Part shown: one piece after another, positions 43,401-55,358 of the stretch | Position numbering within the stretch: position 1 is the first letter of the stretch | Layout of the letters: each line of letters begins with the position of its first letter | Origin: Siphonodentalium dalli | Lineage: Eukaryota; Mollusca; Scaphopoda; Gadilida; Siphonodentaliidae | Length of the DNA: 64,000 nt | NCBI GenBank assembly: GCA_032622095.1 | Contig: CP136063.1 | Coordinates: forward strand, 71,465,980 to 71,529,979 | Reading direction: 5' to 3' | The notes under the pieces: model-generated | Seen by the model: the letters and a program-made list of their open reading frames with translations, nothing else | Database searches by the model: none | Told to the model about the DNA's origin: nothing | Program-made: the position numbers and the translations under genes

Positions 43401-46400
43401 CCCGCCTTACAGAAAACCTGGACCAGTTGACACTCGGTTGACCACCTACAGATATCCTGGGGGATGGCAAATAAGAAATCGACCAATTTTGAAGGAAATT
43501 TTGTATAGTTTGAATGAGTATTTAGTGGCACAAGCTGGCGATATATGCCCACATAATCACCATTCCTACCTGCTTTACCGAAAATCAGGACCAGTTGACA
43601 CTCGGTTGACCACCTACAGGTATCATGGGGGGTTGGCAAATAATATATCGACCAATTTTGAAGGAAATTTTGTATAGTTTGAATGAGTATTTAGTGGCAC
43701 AAGCTGGCGATATATGCCCACATAATCACCATTCCTACCTGCTTTACCGAAAATCAGGACCAGTTGACACTCGGTTGACCACCTACAGGTATCATGGGGG
43801 GTTGGCAAATAATATATCGACCAATTTTGAAGGAAATTTCGTATAGTTTGAGTATTTAGTGGCACAAGCCATCGCTATATGCCCACATAATCACCATTCC
43901 TACCCGCCTTACTGAAAACCCAGACCAGTTGACACTCGGTTGACCACCTACAGATATCATGGGGGGATGGCAAATAAGAAATCGACCAATTTTGAAGGAA
44001 ATTTCGTATAGTTTGAGTATTTAGTGGCACAAGCTGTCGATATATGCCCACATAATCACCATTCCTACCCGCCTTACAGAAAACCCGGACCAGTTGACCC
44101 TCGGTTGACCACCTACAGATATCCTGGGGGGATGGCAAATAAGAAATCGACCAATTTTGAAGGAAATTTCGTATAGTTTGAGTATTTAGTGGCACAAGCT
44201 GTCGCTATATGCCCACATAATCACCATTCCTACCCGCCTTACAGAAAACCCGGACCAGTTGACACTCGGTTGACCACCTACAGATATCCTGGGGGATGGC
44301 AAATAAGAAATCGACCAATTTTGAAGGAAATTTTGTATAGTTTGAGTATTTAGTGGCACAAGCTGTCTCTATATGCCCACATAATCACCATTCCTACCCG
44401 CCTTACAGAAAACCCGGACCAGTTGACACTCGGTTGACCACCTACAGATATCCTGGGGGATGGCAAATAAGAAATCGACCAATTTTGAAGGAAATTTTGT
44501 ATAGTTTGAGTATTTAGTGGCACAAGCTGGCGCTATATGCCCACATAATCACCATTCCTACCCGCCTTACCGAAAATCCGGACCAGTTGACACTCGGTTG
44601 ACCACCTACAGGTATCATGGGGGGTTGGCAAATAATATATCAACCAATTTTGAAGGAAATTTCATATAGTTTGAGTATTTAGTGGCACAAGCCGTCGCTA
44701 TATGCCCACATAATCACCATTCCTACCCGCCTTACCGAAAACCCAGACCAGTTGACACTCGGTTGACCACCTACAGATATCCTGGGGGGATGGCAAATAA
44801 GAAATCGACCAATTTCGAAGGAAATTTCGTATAGTTTGAGTATTTAGTGGCACAAGCTGTCGATATATGCCCACATAATCACCATTCCTACCCGCCTTAC
44901 AGAAAACCTGGACCAGTTGACCCTCGGTTGACCACCTACAGATATCCTGGGGGGATGGCAAATAAGAAATCGACCAATTTTGAAGGAAATTTCGTATAGT
45001 TTGAGTATTTAGTGGCACAAGCCGTCGCTATATGCCCACATAATCACCATTCCTACCCGCCTTACAGAAAACCTGGACCAGTTGACACTCGGTTGACCAC
45101 CTACAGGTATCATGGGGGGTTGGCAAATAATATATCGACCAATTTTGAAGGAAATTTCGTATAGTTTGAGTATTTAGTGGCACAAGCCATCGCTATATGC
45201 CCACATAATCACCATTCCTACCCGCCTTACTGAAAACCCAGACCAGTTGACACTCGGTTGACCACCTACAGATATCCTGGGGGGATGGCAAATAAGAAAT
45301 CGACCAATTTTGATGGAAATTTCGTATAGTTTGAGTATTTAGTGGCACAAGCTGTCGATATATGCCCACATAATCACCATTCCTACCCGCCTTACAGAAA
45401 ACCCGGACCAGTTGACCCTCGGTTGACCACCTACAGATATCCTGGGGGGATGGCAAATAAGAAATCGACCAATTTTGAAGGAAATTTCGTATAGTTTGAG
45501 TATTTAGTGGCACAAGCTGTCGCTATATGCCCACATAATCACCATTCCTACCCGCCTTACAGAAAACCCGGACCAGTTGACACTCGGTTGACCACCTACA
45601 GATATCCTGGGGGATGGCAAATAAGAAATCGACCAATTTTGAAGGAAATTTTGTATAGTTTGAGTATTTAGTGGCACAAGCTGGCGCTATATGCCCACAT
45701 AATCACCATTCCTACCCGCCTTACCGAAAATCCGGACCAGTTGACACTCGGTTGACCACCTACAGGTATCATGGGGGGTTGGCAAATAATATATCAACCA
45801 ATTTTGAAGGAAATTTCATATAGTTTGAGTATTTAGTGGCACAAGCCGTCGCTATATGCCCACATAATCACCATTCCTACCCGCCTTACCGAAAACCCAG
45901 ACCAGTTGACACTCGGTTGACCACCTACAGATATCCTGGGGGGATGGCAAATAAGAAATCGACCAATTTCGAAGGAAATTTCGTATAGTTTGAGTATTTA
46001 GTGGCACAAGCTGTCGATATATGCCCACATAATCACCATTCCTACCCGCCTTACAGAAAACCTGGACCAGTTGACCCTCGGTTGACCACCTACAGATATC
46101 CTGGGGGGATGGCAAATAAGAAATCGACCAATTTTGAAGGAAATTTCGTATAGTTTGAGTATTTAGTGGCACAAGCCGTCGCTATATGCCCACATAATCA
46201 CCATTCCTACCCGCCTTACAGAAAACCTGGACCGGTTGACACTCGGTTGACCACCTACAGATATCCTGGGGGATGGCAAATAAGAAATCGACCAATTTTG
46301 AAGGAAATTTTGTATAGTTTGAATGAGTATTTAGTGGCACAAGCTGTCGATATATGCCCACATAATCACCATTCCTACCCGCCTTACAGAAAATCAGGAC

Positions 46401-48415
46401 CAGTTGACACTCGGTTGACCACCTACAGGTATCATGGGGGGTTGGCAAATAATATATCGACCAATTTTGAAGGAAATTTCGTATAGTTTGAGTATTTAGT
46501 GGCACAAGCCATCGCTATATGCCCACATAATCACCATTCCTACCCGCCTTACAGAAAACCCGGACCAGTTGACACTCGGTTGACCACCTACATATATCCT
46601 GGGGGATGGCAAATAAGAAATCGACCAATTTTGAAGGAAATTTTGTATAGTTTGAGTATTTAGTGGCACAAGCCGTCGCTATATGCCCACATAATCACCA
46701 TTCCTACCCGCCTTACAGAAAACCCGGACCAGTTGACACTCGGTTGACCACCTACAGATATCCTGGGGGATGGCAAATAAGAAATCGACCAATTTTGTAT
46801 AGTTTGAGTATTTAGTGGCACAAGCTGGCGCTATATGCCCACATAATCACCATTCCTACCCGCCTTACCGAAAATCCGGACCAGTTGACAGTTTGACACT
46901 CGGTTGACCACCTACAGGTATCATGGGGGGTTGGCAAATAATATATCAACCAATTTTGAAGGAAATTTTGTATAGTTTGAGTATTTAGTGGCACAAGCCG
47001 TCGCTATATGCCCACATAATCACCATTCCTACCCGCCTTACCGAAAACCCAGACCAGTTGACACTCGGTTGACCACCTACAGATATCCTGGGGGATGGCA
47101 AATAAGAAATCGACCAATTTTGAAGGAAATTTTGTATAGTTTGAGTATTTAGTGGCACAAGCTGTCTCTATATGCCCACATAATCACCATTCCTACCCGC
47201 CTTACAGAAAACCCGGACCAGTTGACACTCGGTTGACCACCTACAGATATCCTGGGGGATGGCAAATAAGAAATCGACCAATTTTGAAGGAAATTTTGTA
47301 TAGTTTGAGTATTTAGTGGCACAAGCTGGCACTATATGCCCACATAATCACCATTCCTACCCGCCTTACCGAAAATCCGGACCAGTTGACACTCGGTTGA
47401 CCACCTACAGGTATCATGGGGGGTTGGCAAATAATATATCAACCAATTTTGAAGGAAATTTCATATAGTTTGAGTATTTAGTGGCACAAGCTGTCGCTAT
47501 ATGCCCACATAATCACCATTCCTACCCGCCTTACCGAAAACCCGGACCAGTTGACACTTGGTTGACCACCTACAGATATCCTGGGGGGATGGCAAATAAG
47601 AAATCGACCAATTTCGAAGGAAATTTCGTATAGTTTGAGTATTTAGTGGCACAAGCTGTCGATATATGCCCACATAATCACCATTCCTACTCGCCTTACA
47701 GAAAACCTGGACCAGTTGACCCTCGGTTGACCACCTACAGGTATCATGGGGGGTTGGCAAATAATATATCAACCAATTTTGAAGGAAATTTCGTATAGTT
47801 TGAGTATTTAGTGGCACAAGCCGTCGCTATATGCCCACATAATCACCATTCCTACCCGCCTTACCGAAAACCCAGACCAGTTGACACTCGGTTGACCACC
47901 TACAGATATCCTGGGGGATGGCAAATAAGAAATTGACCAATTTTGAAGGAAATTTTGTATAGTTTGAGTATTTAGTGGCACAAGCTGGCGCTATATGCCC
48001 ACATAATCACCATTCCTACCCGCCTTACAGAAAACCCGGACCAGTTGACACTCGGTTGACCACCTACAGATATCCTGGGGGATGGCAAATAAGAAATCGA
48101 CCAATTTTGAAGGAAATTTTGTATAGTTTGAGTATTTAGTGGCACAAGCTGGCGCTATATGCCCACATAATCACCATTCCTACCAGCCTTACAGAAAACC
48201 GGACCAGTTGACCACCTACAGATATATTGGGGGGATGGCAAATAAGAAATCAGCCTAATTATCAGGAAGGCGGCAGGAATCATCATTATTAGAGCGTATT
48301 GTGATGACAATATATGTTTTCTTTTCTTTAAAATACCATCGGATGGCAAATAGCGCATATCAGTAGAATCGCTATTTGCCATCCGATGGCGAATAGACAC
48401 TTCCGTGAAACAAGG
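40441..48415. mobile_element. 8-kb element: long inverted ends around a satellite
   Basis: The left arm (about 40460-40602) and the reverse complement of the right arm (about 48253-48396) match over about 145 bp at roughly 85% by eye. Both start CTATTCGCCATCGGATGGC and each contains its own hairpin ('ccatcggatggcaaatagcg' with 'cgctatttgccatccgatgg'). Outside the arms lies the direct repeat CGGTGAAACAAGG (40441-40453) and CCGTGAAACAAGG (48403-48415), 12 of 13 identical, a likely target duplication. The interior is almost wholly the 165-bp satellite. No transposase frame. The superfamily is undetermined; a 9-13 bp duplication would suit Mutator-like elements. Confidence 0.7.
40601..48252. repeat. 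165-bp satellite array, about 46 monomers
   Basis: Head-to-tail monomers of 164-169 bp, each with 'gagtatttagtggcacaagc', 'tatatgcccacataatcacc', 'cagttgacactcggttgacc' and 'atcgaccaattttgaaggaa'. Subtypes differ by 'gaaaacc' or 'gaaaatc', 'atcctggggg' or 'atcatggggg', and 'tttgagtat' or 'tttgaatgagtat'. Identical multi-monomer blocks recur (41863-42183 with 43357-43677; 42298-42540 with 43623-43865), showing higher-order structure. The frames of 60-118 codons on both strands arise because 165 is a multiple of three. Confidence 0.93.
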
Positions 48416-48479
48416 GTTAATTATTTTTTTTGTGCCCATAAGAGTGAATCTGTGCTACCAAGAATCACTAAAAATGGAC

Positions 48480-49240
48480 GAACCCTAACTCATAACTAAG
48501 GACCATAACTCAGGTGATATAGTCGGACAAACCTGGTAGTTGAACTCAATCAAGACATTGTTGTGAAAGATCCATATACCCAATATGAATGGAATCGGTT
48601 GACATTTGTTCAAGTTATCGTGCTAACGGTCATAAAATTGCTAAACATCGACAAACTATATAAAGGCCGTAACTCAGGTAAAATAATCAGACAAACCTGG
48701 TTTTTTAACTCAATCACGATATTGTCGTGAAAGATCCATATACCCAATATGAATGGATCGGTTGACATTTGTTCAAGTTATTGTGCTAACGGTCATAAAC
48801 TTGCTAAACATCGACAATCTAAGGGCCAAAACTCAGGTATATAAAAGGGATCAGACAAGTCTGCATGGTTTTCAAACCTGTTCGAGATATTGTTGTAATC
48901 GACCCATATAACAAATATAAATGAAATTGGTTGACGTTTGTTAAAATTATCGAGCTAACGAACATGAAATGTCCTAAAATTGCTAAAAAATATACAAACA
49001 AAGTACTGTAACTCAGGTGAAAAAATTGGATAAACCTGGTTTTCGAACTCGATCAAGATCTTATTGTGTAAGATTGATATACCAAATATGAATAAAAGTG
49101 GTTAACGTTTGTTTATCCAAGTTATCGTGCTAAAGGACATAAAATTGCTATAAATAGAAACAAGTGGCACAACTCTGGTTTGAAAGTTGGTGCGGGCCTG
49201 ATTTTCTCTGTGCAGACATCGCACGTGACAATAATTGTTA
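48480..49240 (+). repeat. Tandem array, about 160-177 bp unit
   Basis: Four to five units with 'ccataactcaggtgatatag', 'acctggttttcgaactcaat', 'tccatatacccaatatgaat' and 'gttcaagttatcgtgctaac'. It resembles in wording the arrays at 3985 and 16560 ('gtaactcagg'). It ends near a hairpin-like 'ggctatgttatata...gcccgctatataacc' at 49256-49306. Confidence 0.6.
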
Positions 49241-49423
49241 GAATCCATCAATAAACGGCTATGTTATATATATATAGGTTTGAGCCTTCAAGCCCGCTAT
49301 ATAACCATCGAGTTTTGATTTAAAAAAATGGACTAAAAACAGGGCAGGTAATATATTTCTTAGTTAATACATGTACGTGTTCCCAGGCCTTTAGATTACC
49401 CTAATTTGGGGACATTTAGGGAA

Positions 49424-49495
49424 ATTGCGGGGGTGTGTTCGGGAGGGGGGTACCCCCTTCTGACTATAGGGGGTCCGGGGGTTCCCCCTGTGGAG
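49424..49495. other. G-rich/C-rich patch
   Basis: 'gggggtgtgttcgggagggg', 'gggtaccccc', 'agggggtccgggggttcccc'. Runs of four or more G alternate with C runs, so both hairpins and a G-quadruplex are possible. It is isolated in AT-rich sequence (49307-50075 otherwise shows nothing). Confidence 0.5.
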
Positions 49496-50075
49496 AATTT
49501 TTTTTAAAAGTAAGCCTAAAATGGGGTCTATCTGGTTGGTTCTGAAGCATTCAGCAAGTTATATTACCCTTCTATTTTCAAGTTTTGTAAGTTACAATCT
49601 GATATTTATTGACCACTTGGGAATATTGGATCATTTGACATCAACAAAGCCATTTTATAGATATATGATGCTTGAAATTTCTCCAAGCAGTCCACCAACA
49701 TACTGATCATGGGTATTGCCAATTAAAATTTAATTTAATGTGAACCTGAAAAAAGTTAGAAAGTTGATATGTTGTGGTCAAATGAAGCAATTTTGTAATA
49801 GTATATACACACACAAACAGGTCATAAAAAGGGTGAAAATATATAATGAAAATTTAAATCCAGAAAGTTCAAATAGGCTCATCAACAAACAGAAATATTA
49901 TAATAAGTTACAGTTGCCAAAACTGACTGTATATCTTATCTAAAAGTCATTACACAATTACTTAGATCAAGTTGATCATAAACACTGCGTGTGTTGAGCA
50001 ACATAATCAGTATTTCCTTTATTTTGAACTAATAACAAGTAACTACTGTAACTACTAAACTAGGCAAAACTGATG

Positions 50076-50425
50076 TTTTAAAGGGGTACTGGACACTAAA
50101 TATTGCCATTTATTTTATGGGACCATCTCATATTATACCCAACAAGATTTATACAGCCAACAAATGAATAAATTGAGCAATGAATGAGTGCCATATACAC
50201 TCATGTGCTTTAAGAATAACTCATTTTCATTAAAATTATCTTGTTGTTTCCATTTTTTCAAAGAGCACCTGTATGAGTGTATTTTGCAATCATCCATGGC
50301 ACAAATTTATCCTTATGTTGCATACATTCTGTTGGATATAATATGAGATCGTCCCATAATGATAAATCATAAAAATTAAAATGCCCAAATTTAGTGTTCA
50401 TAATGACTTCATTACCCTTTAATGT
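50076..50425. mobile_element. Inverted-repeat element, TTAAAGGG ends
   Basis: The left 'aaaggggtactggacactaa' and 'gggaccatctcatattatac' pair with the right 'gtataatatgagat'-type arm ('ggatataatatgagatcgtc') and 'cattaccctttaatg'. About 350 bp, no coding frame. Confidence 0.55.
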
Positions 50426-50914
50426 TTCACTGTAACTAATGTAACTGAATATGTCTGTTTTTGTTGAAGTCCTTGTCAAATATATTTATAATTTCATTGA
50501 TGGATGTGTTGTCCAAAGGGAGTGGAAACATGCGTATTCTAATTAGTTTATCAAGAGTCTCATCTTTTGTCGATCCCTGATGTTTTCCCAGTAACAATTG
50601 CATTGGCTGAAACCTCTCTCGGAAATGGCATTAGACTTCCGTAAGAATGTTTTTCACAATTTCACTGTATGTGAAGGTCCCAACTCAAAATGGCATGATT
50701 TAAGTGACTTTGTGGGCGGATTTTGTTTGAGTTGCTTACAATCATGGCATTTCTCCCGGGTAATTAATTCAATGTTTATTGCGATATCGGCTCACAGAAG
50801 TAAAAAATAAGCATGCAATCTCGATCTGGGAACACCCCCTACTGTGAAGTAAATTATTGAGGAACAAGTATTAATAAATAAATATATTCCCTGCTTTATT
50901 TGTTCACTCCGATC

Positions 50915-51260
50915 TGTAGCCTGTGCTAATGGATTGAGTTTTGAAATCCAAGATTGCCACCGAAAGGATTTAGTCATGCAAAGAGTAAAAATTCAAGATG
51001 GCTCCTGCGGCAATGTTTTATGCTCAAATGACCCCAAAACAACTCGTTCCTATCTACATGTCAATATTAACATCCATGACAAATTTCATGATAATCAGAC
51101 AAACAGTATGGCCTGTAGCCTGTGCTAATGGTTGAATTTTGAAAATCCAAGATGGCCACCGTCGGCCATGTTTTATGCCGAATGACTCCAAAATGACTCG
51201 TTCCCCTCTACATCTCAATGTCAATGTCAACAGCCATGACAAATTTCATAATGATAACAG
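50915..51260 (+). mobile_element. Fragment of the 7585-type Helitron-like element
   Basis: Two units with 'ggatttagtcatgcaaagag', 'actcgttcctatctacatgt' and 'caagatggccaccgtcggcc'. Neither terminus is present. Confidence 0.6.
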
Positions 51261-51269
51261 TGGCTCAAT

Positions 51270-51520
51270 GGTGGGCCACCCAACAACACTGTTTGTTTGA
51301 CATAAATCGGTCAAGGGATCGAGAAATGTCAAGGGTGCCTGATTTGAACCCCTCTGGGCGGCAGTCATTTTGGATCAGGTGGGGTGTGTGGTTTGTAAGT
51401 GTGGGTTTTAGAGTGTCCTGGGGCCGCCATACGACACACATTGTTTGACCTAAATCGGTCAATGGATCAAAGAAATGGCATGGGTGCCCTATTTTAACCC
51501 TTCCGAGGCTGAATGGTGGT
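51270..51520. repeat. Direct repeat pair, about 150-bp offset
   Basis: 'ttgtttgacataaatcggtc', with 'agggatcgagaaatg', recurs about 150 bp later as 'ttgtttgacctaaatcggtc' and 'atggatcaaagaaatg'. Confidence 0.5.
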
Positions 51521-51540
51521 AATATTGGATCGGGGTGGTG

Positions 51541-52015
51541 TGTAGAAAAAATTACTACAGCATACCATATCTGTACCTGATATGCAAAAAGTTCTGGTTA
51601 ATTTAGATTTTCCTGCCATTTGGAGCCGAAACATATATTTTTTGTTGAAAAATCGCTCTTTTTCACAAAAATAATAATTTTCAAACATTATCATTCAAAC
51701 GGATATTGCAATAATGCTGAAATATTTAGTCCATATGGTGTAGTAATTATCTGACAAGCATATGAAGGAAGAAGTTAACAGAAATTTTGAACGGTTTGCG
51801 AGATATTGGATTTTAGCTACCACTCCCCAAACACGTTTTTGGTCGAAAAAATACATATTTTTGATAACGACATTACAAACATTTTCTAATTGATCTGAAT
51901 GGGACCCAATATGAATCTTGTACTGAAAGTTTTGTCCAGAGATACCGTTTAATTGATTACAGATGTGTTCAGGCTTTCAGACCCCCCCCCCCCCCAGTTA
52001 CAACAACAACAATTA
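51541..52015 (+). repeat. Long inverted repeat, left arm
   Basis: Reversed copy at 58870-59315. Shared words include 'ggttaatttagattttcctg', 'gagccgaaacat' and 'caaacacgtttttggtcgaa'. The arms are about 450 bp and 7 kb apart, enclosing a tandem array. A second, diverged copy of the inner half follows at about 52110-52380, each ending in 'cccccagttacaacaacaac'. Confidence 0.75.
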
Positions 52016-52639
52016 TTTTATTGATAACAGGTAATTTTGCATGCATTAACATCGATGTTATATAAGTACTAAAACCTTTGTTATAAACAAAACGTGACCA
52101 ACTATATAATTCATATGGCTCAGTAGTTATCTGGACATCACAAGTAGAAAGAATTTTACAGAAATTGTGAACGGTTTTCCAGATATTGGAATTAGCTACC
52201 GCTCCCCCGGACGCGATTTGGTAGAACAAATACATATTTATGATAACAACACAGACCTTTCTAAATGATTCTAATGGGCATCTAATCATGATTCGTGTGA
52301 TGAAAACGTGATCCGTAGACACCGCGAGCGTGGTTATTGATGCCCTCAGGTTTCCAAACCCCCAGTTACAACAACAACAAAACATTTTATTTATAACATG
52401 TAATTTTATATTAACACATATTGACTTGAGGAACTAAAGTATTTGTTCTAAACGACACATAATATAGACTAACATAATCATACAGAACAAAATCATTGTT
52501 GCTTCCATAGTGATTGTTAGAGTCCCTCTAAATCGACCAAATTATAGAAACAATGGATATTGTATTTTATATCTCATAAACTAGTTTGACCAAGGTGGAA
52601 GTGTTAGTTCAAATTTGTTCTATGTTTTGAGCCCCCCCC

Positions 52640-55358
52640 CCCCCTGCCCTATTAGAAGTCTTGAACACACCACGAACTGAAAGAATATGATCTCAATATT
52701 AAGAATCATGTAACTACAAAGGACAGTTACATAAGGAAATACACAATGTTTATGGATGGGTTTGTTCCCGAAATAGTGTGGCACTTTACAAAACGAGGCT
52801 GCGTGGCAAATATGAAGGGCGAATTTTCAATTGTTTTTGAGAACACTCTACCCGATCCCGATTTAAAGACTCGAACACAATACGAAATGAAGCTATATGC
52901 TCTCTATATTAAATGAGAGTGTGACTGGAATGTAGTACTATCAGAGAATACATCATTTGTATGGGTGGGTTGTGCCTGTGTCGCTTTACACAAAGTGGCT
53001 GATAAATAAGAAAGACGAATTTGCTATGTTTTGAGGACACCCCTACACAATTGAAGTGTTATAGCTGAACAAACCACGAACTGAAATGATTGCTGTAAAT
53101 ATTGACTGAGGATGTGGGCAAATTATAGTAATATCGGGACATACATAATGTTGATGGATGGGTTGGTTGGTTCCCGAAAGCCTTTAGCACTTTTAGCACT
53201 TCGGATGGCAAACGCCAAAGGCGAATATTTGTGTGTGTGGGACCCCTTTGTAAGCCCATTTATACTCTTGAACACACCATGCGCCGAATATATATGCTTT
53301 TATTATTAACTCACAGTGTGAACGAAAGGTAGTGCTATCAGGGATAATACAATTTATATGGGTAGTTTGGTTCCCAAAATGCTAGGGTACTTTACAAAAG
53401 GCGGCTGGCAAATACCAAGGCTGAATATTTTCTTTGAGCACCCTACCCCATTTAAAGTCTTAAACACACCAATGGATGGATATGTTCTCAATATTAACTG
53501 AGGTGTGGACAAATGGTAGATAATTCAGGAAATATACATCTTCAGTGGGTGGGTTGGTTTCCGAATGTCTGGGACAATTTACAAAAAGTGGCTAGCCAAG
53601 AGAAAGGGCGAATTCTCACTGTTTTGGGTACCCATAACCCTTCTAAACTCTTTAGCACACACTGAGCCGAATCTATATGCTCTGAATATTAACTGTGTGT
53701 GAACGAAAGGTAGTTCTGGCATGTATTATGTACAATTTGTATGGGTGGTTTGTTTCCCGAAATCCTGGAGCACTTTACAAAAGGCAGCTGGCAAATATGA
53801 AATGTGATTTTTTTTTAGGCCACACCACCCCATTTGAAGTCTTGAACACACAATGAACCGAATGGATATGCTCCCAATATAAACTGAGCGTGTAGACAAT
53901 TGGACGCTATATCAAGAGTATAGTATATCAGGGTCTTGAATGGCTGGGTCACTTTACAAAAAGCTGTTGGTGAAAGAGAAAAGCGATTACTCACTGTTTC
54001 GGGGGGACCCCATTAACCCATTTAATATCTTGATCACAGCATGAACTGAAGTTATATTCTCCCATATTTAGCTGAGTGCGTGATCGAAAGGTATTGCTAT
54101 CATGGAATTATTAATTGATATGGGTGATTTGGTTCCCCCAAAATCCTGGAACAGCTGGCAAACACGAAAGGCGAATTTTCTATGTGTTGAGGACCCCACT
54201 ATCCCACATGAAGTCTTAAACAAATGATATGTTCTCAATATTAACTGAAGTTGTGGACAAATGGGAGTATTATCTGGAAATACGAATCTTGTTATGGATG
54301 AGATGGTTCCCGAAAGCGGTCGGCAAACGAAAGGGCTAAATTTCACTGTCTCAGGGGACTCCAATCCCTATTTGAAGTCTTGAACACACCACTAGCTCAA
54401 GGCATATGCTATCAATATCACCAGAGATTGTGGCCGAATGGCTGTTCTGTCAGAAAAGATGCAATGCTCTCGAGAGCCCACCGTTCGTGAGAACACCGTG
54501 GCACCTTACACAAAGCAGATGACAAACGATGAAGGCGAATTTTAAGGGACCCCTACCCCATGTAAACCATTGAACCTACCACGAACTGAATGGACGTGCC
54601 CTCAAGGTCAAACGATGATCTGGACAAATGGCTATTCTATCAAGAAATACACAATTGTTAAAGATGGGTTGGTACCCGACAGTCAGGGACACTTTACAAA
54701 AAGCGACTGGAAAATAAATAATGCGATTTATCAAAGTTTGTATTACACCCTTCCCACTTTGAAGACTAGAACACAACACGAACTGGAACGATATTATCAT
54801 TGACTGAGTGTATGGACAATGGGGAGTTAGTTGTACAAGGACGTATGTACACAATGTAAATAGATGGATTGGGTTCAGAAAGCATGCGCACTTAACGAAA
54901 AATGGCTGGAAAATAAGAAAGGCAAAATTTTGAGGACCCCTACTTTATTTGAAGTCTTGGAAGACACCACATGGTGAAATGATATGACCTCAATATTAAC
55001 TGAGGGCTTGACCAAAGGTTAGTTTTTATCAGGATATACATATGTGTTGGTTCCCGAAAATCTGCACCATGTGGCACTCCACAACAAGCGGCTGGCAAAT
55101 GTTCACTGTAGTATGTACCCCTACCCTATTTGATTTCTTGAACACATCATGTACTGAAGGGATTATGATTTTAATATCAACATATATTGTGGCCGAAACT
55201 ATGCGATATATAAGGTTGTATTGGTTTCCGACAGCATGTGACACTTTACAAAAAGCGGCTGGCAAATAAAAAAAATGCAATTTTAACTGTTTATGTGACA
55301 CATACGCTATTTGAAATCATGAAAACACCACGAACTCGAGGGACATGCTCCCAGTTTA
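52640..55358 (+). repeat. About 190-bp tandem array, 14-15 units
   Basis: Degenerate units marked by 'tcttgaacacaccacgaact', 'ctcaatattaactgag', 'atgggttggttcccgaaa' and 'ggcactttacaaaaagcggc'. The first phrase recurs about every 190 bp from 52662 to 55317. The array is cut at 55359 by Helitron-like units and resumes at 58114-58300. Confidence 0.75.

Noticed and set aside
40601-48252. Regularly spaced repeats considered as a CRISPR array.
   Set aside because: Units are contiguous with no unique spacers, far longer than CRISPR repeats, and the DNA is clearly eukaryotic.
40686-48439. Many similar open frames of 60-118 codons on both strands ('PLNTQTIRNFLQNW', 'CPHNHHSYLPYRK').
   Set aside because: They follow the 165-bp satellite monomer, whose length is a multiple of three. 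Frames occur on both strands, end at fixed monomer positions and show no codon-level constraint.
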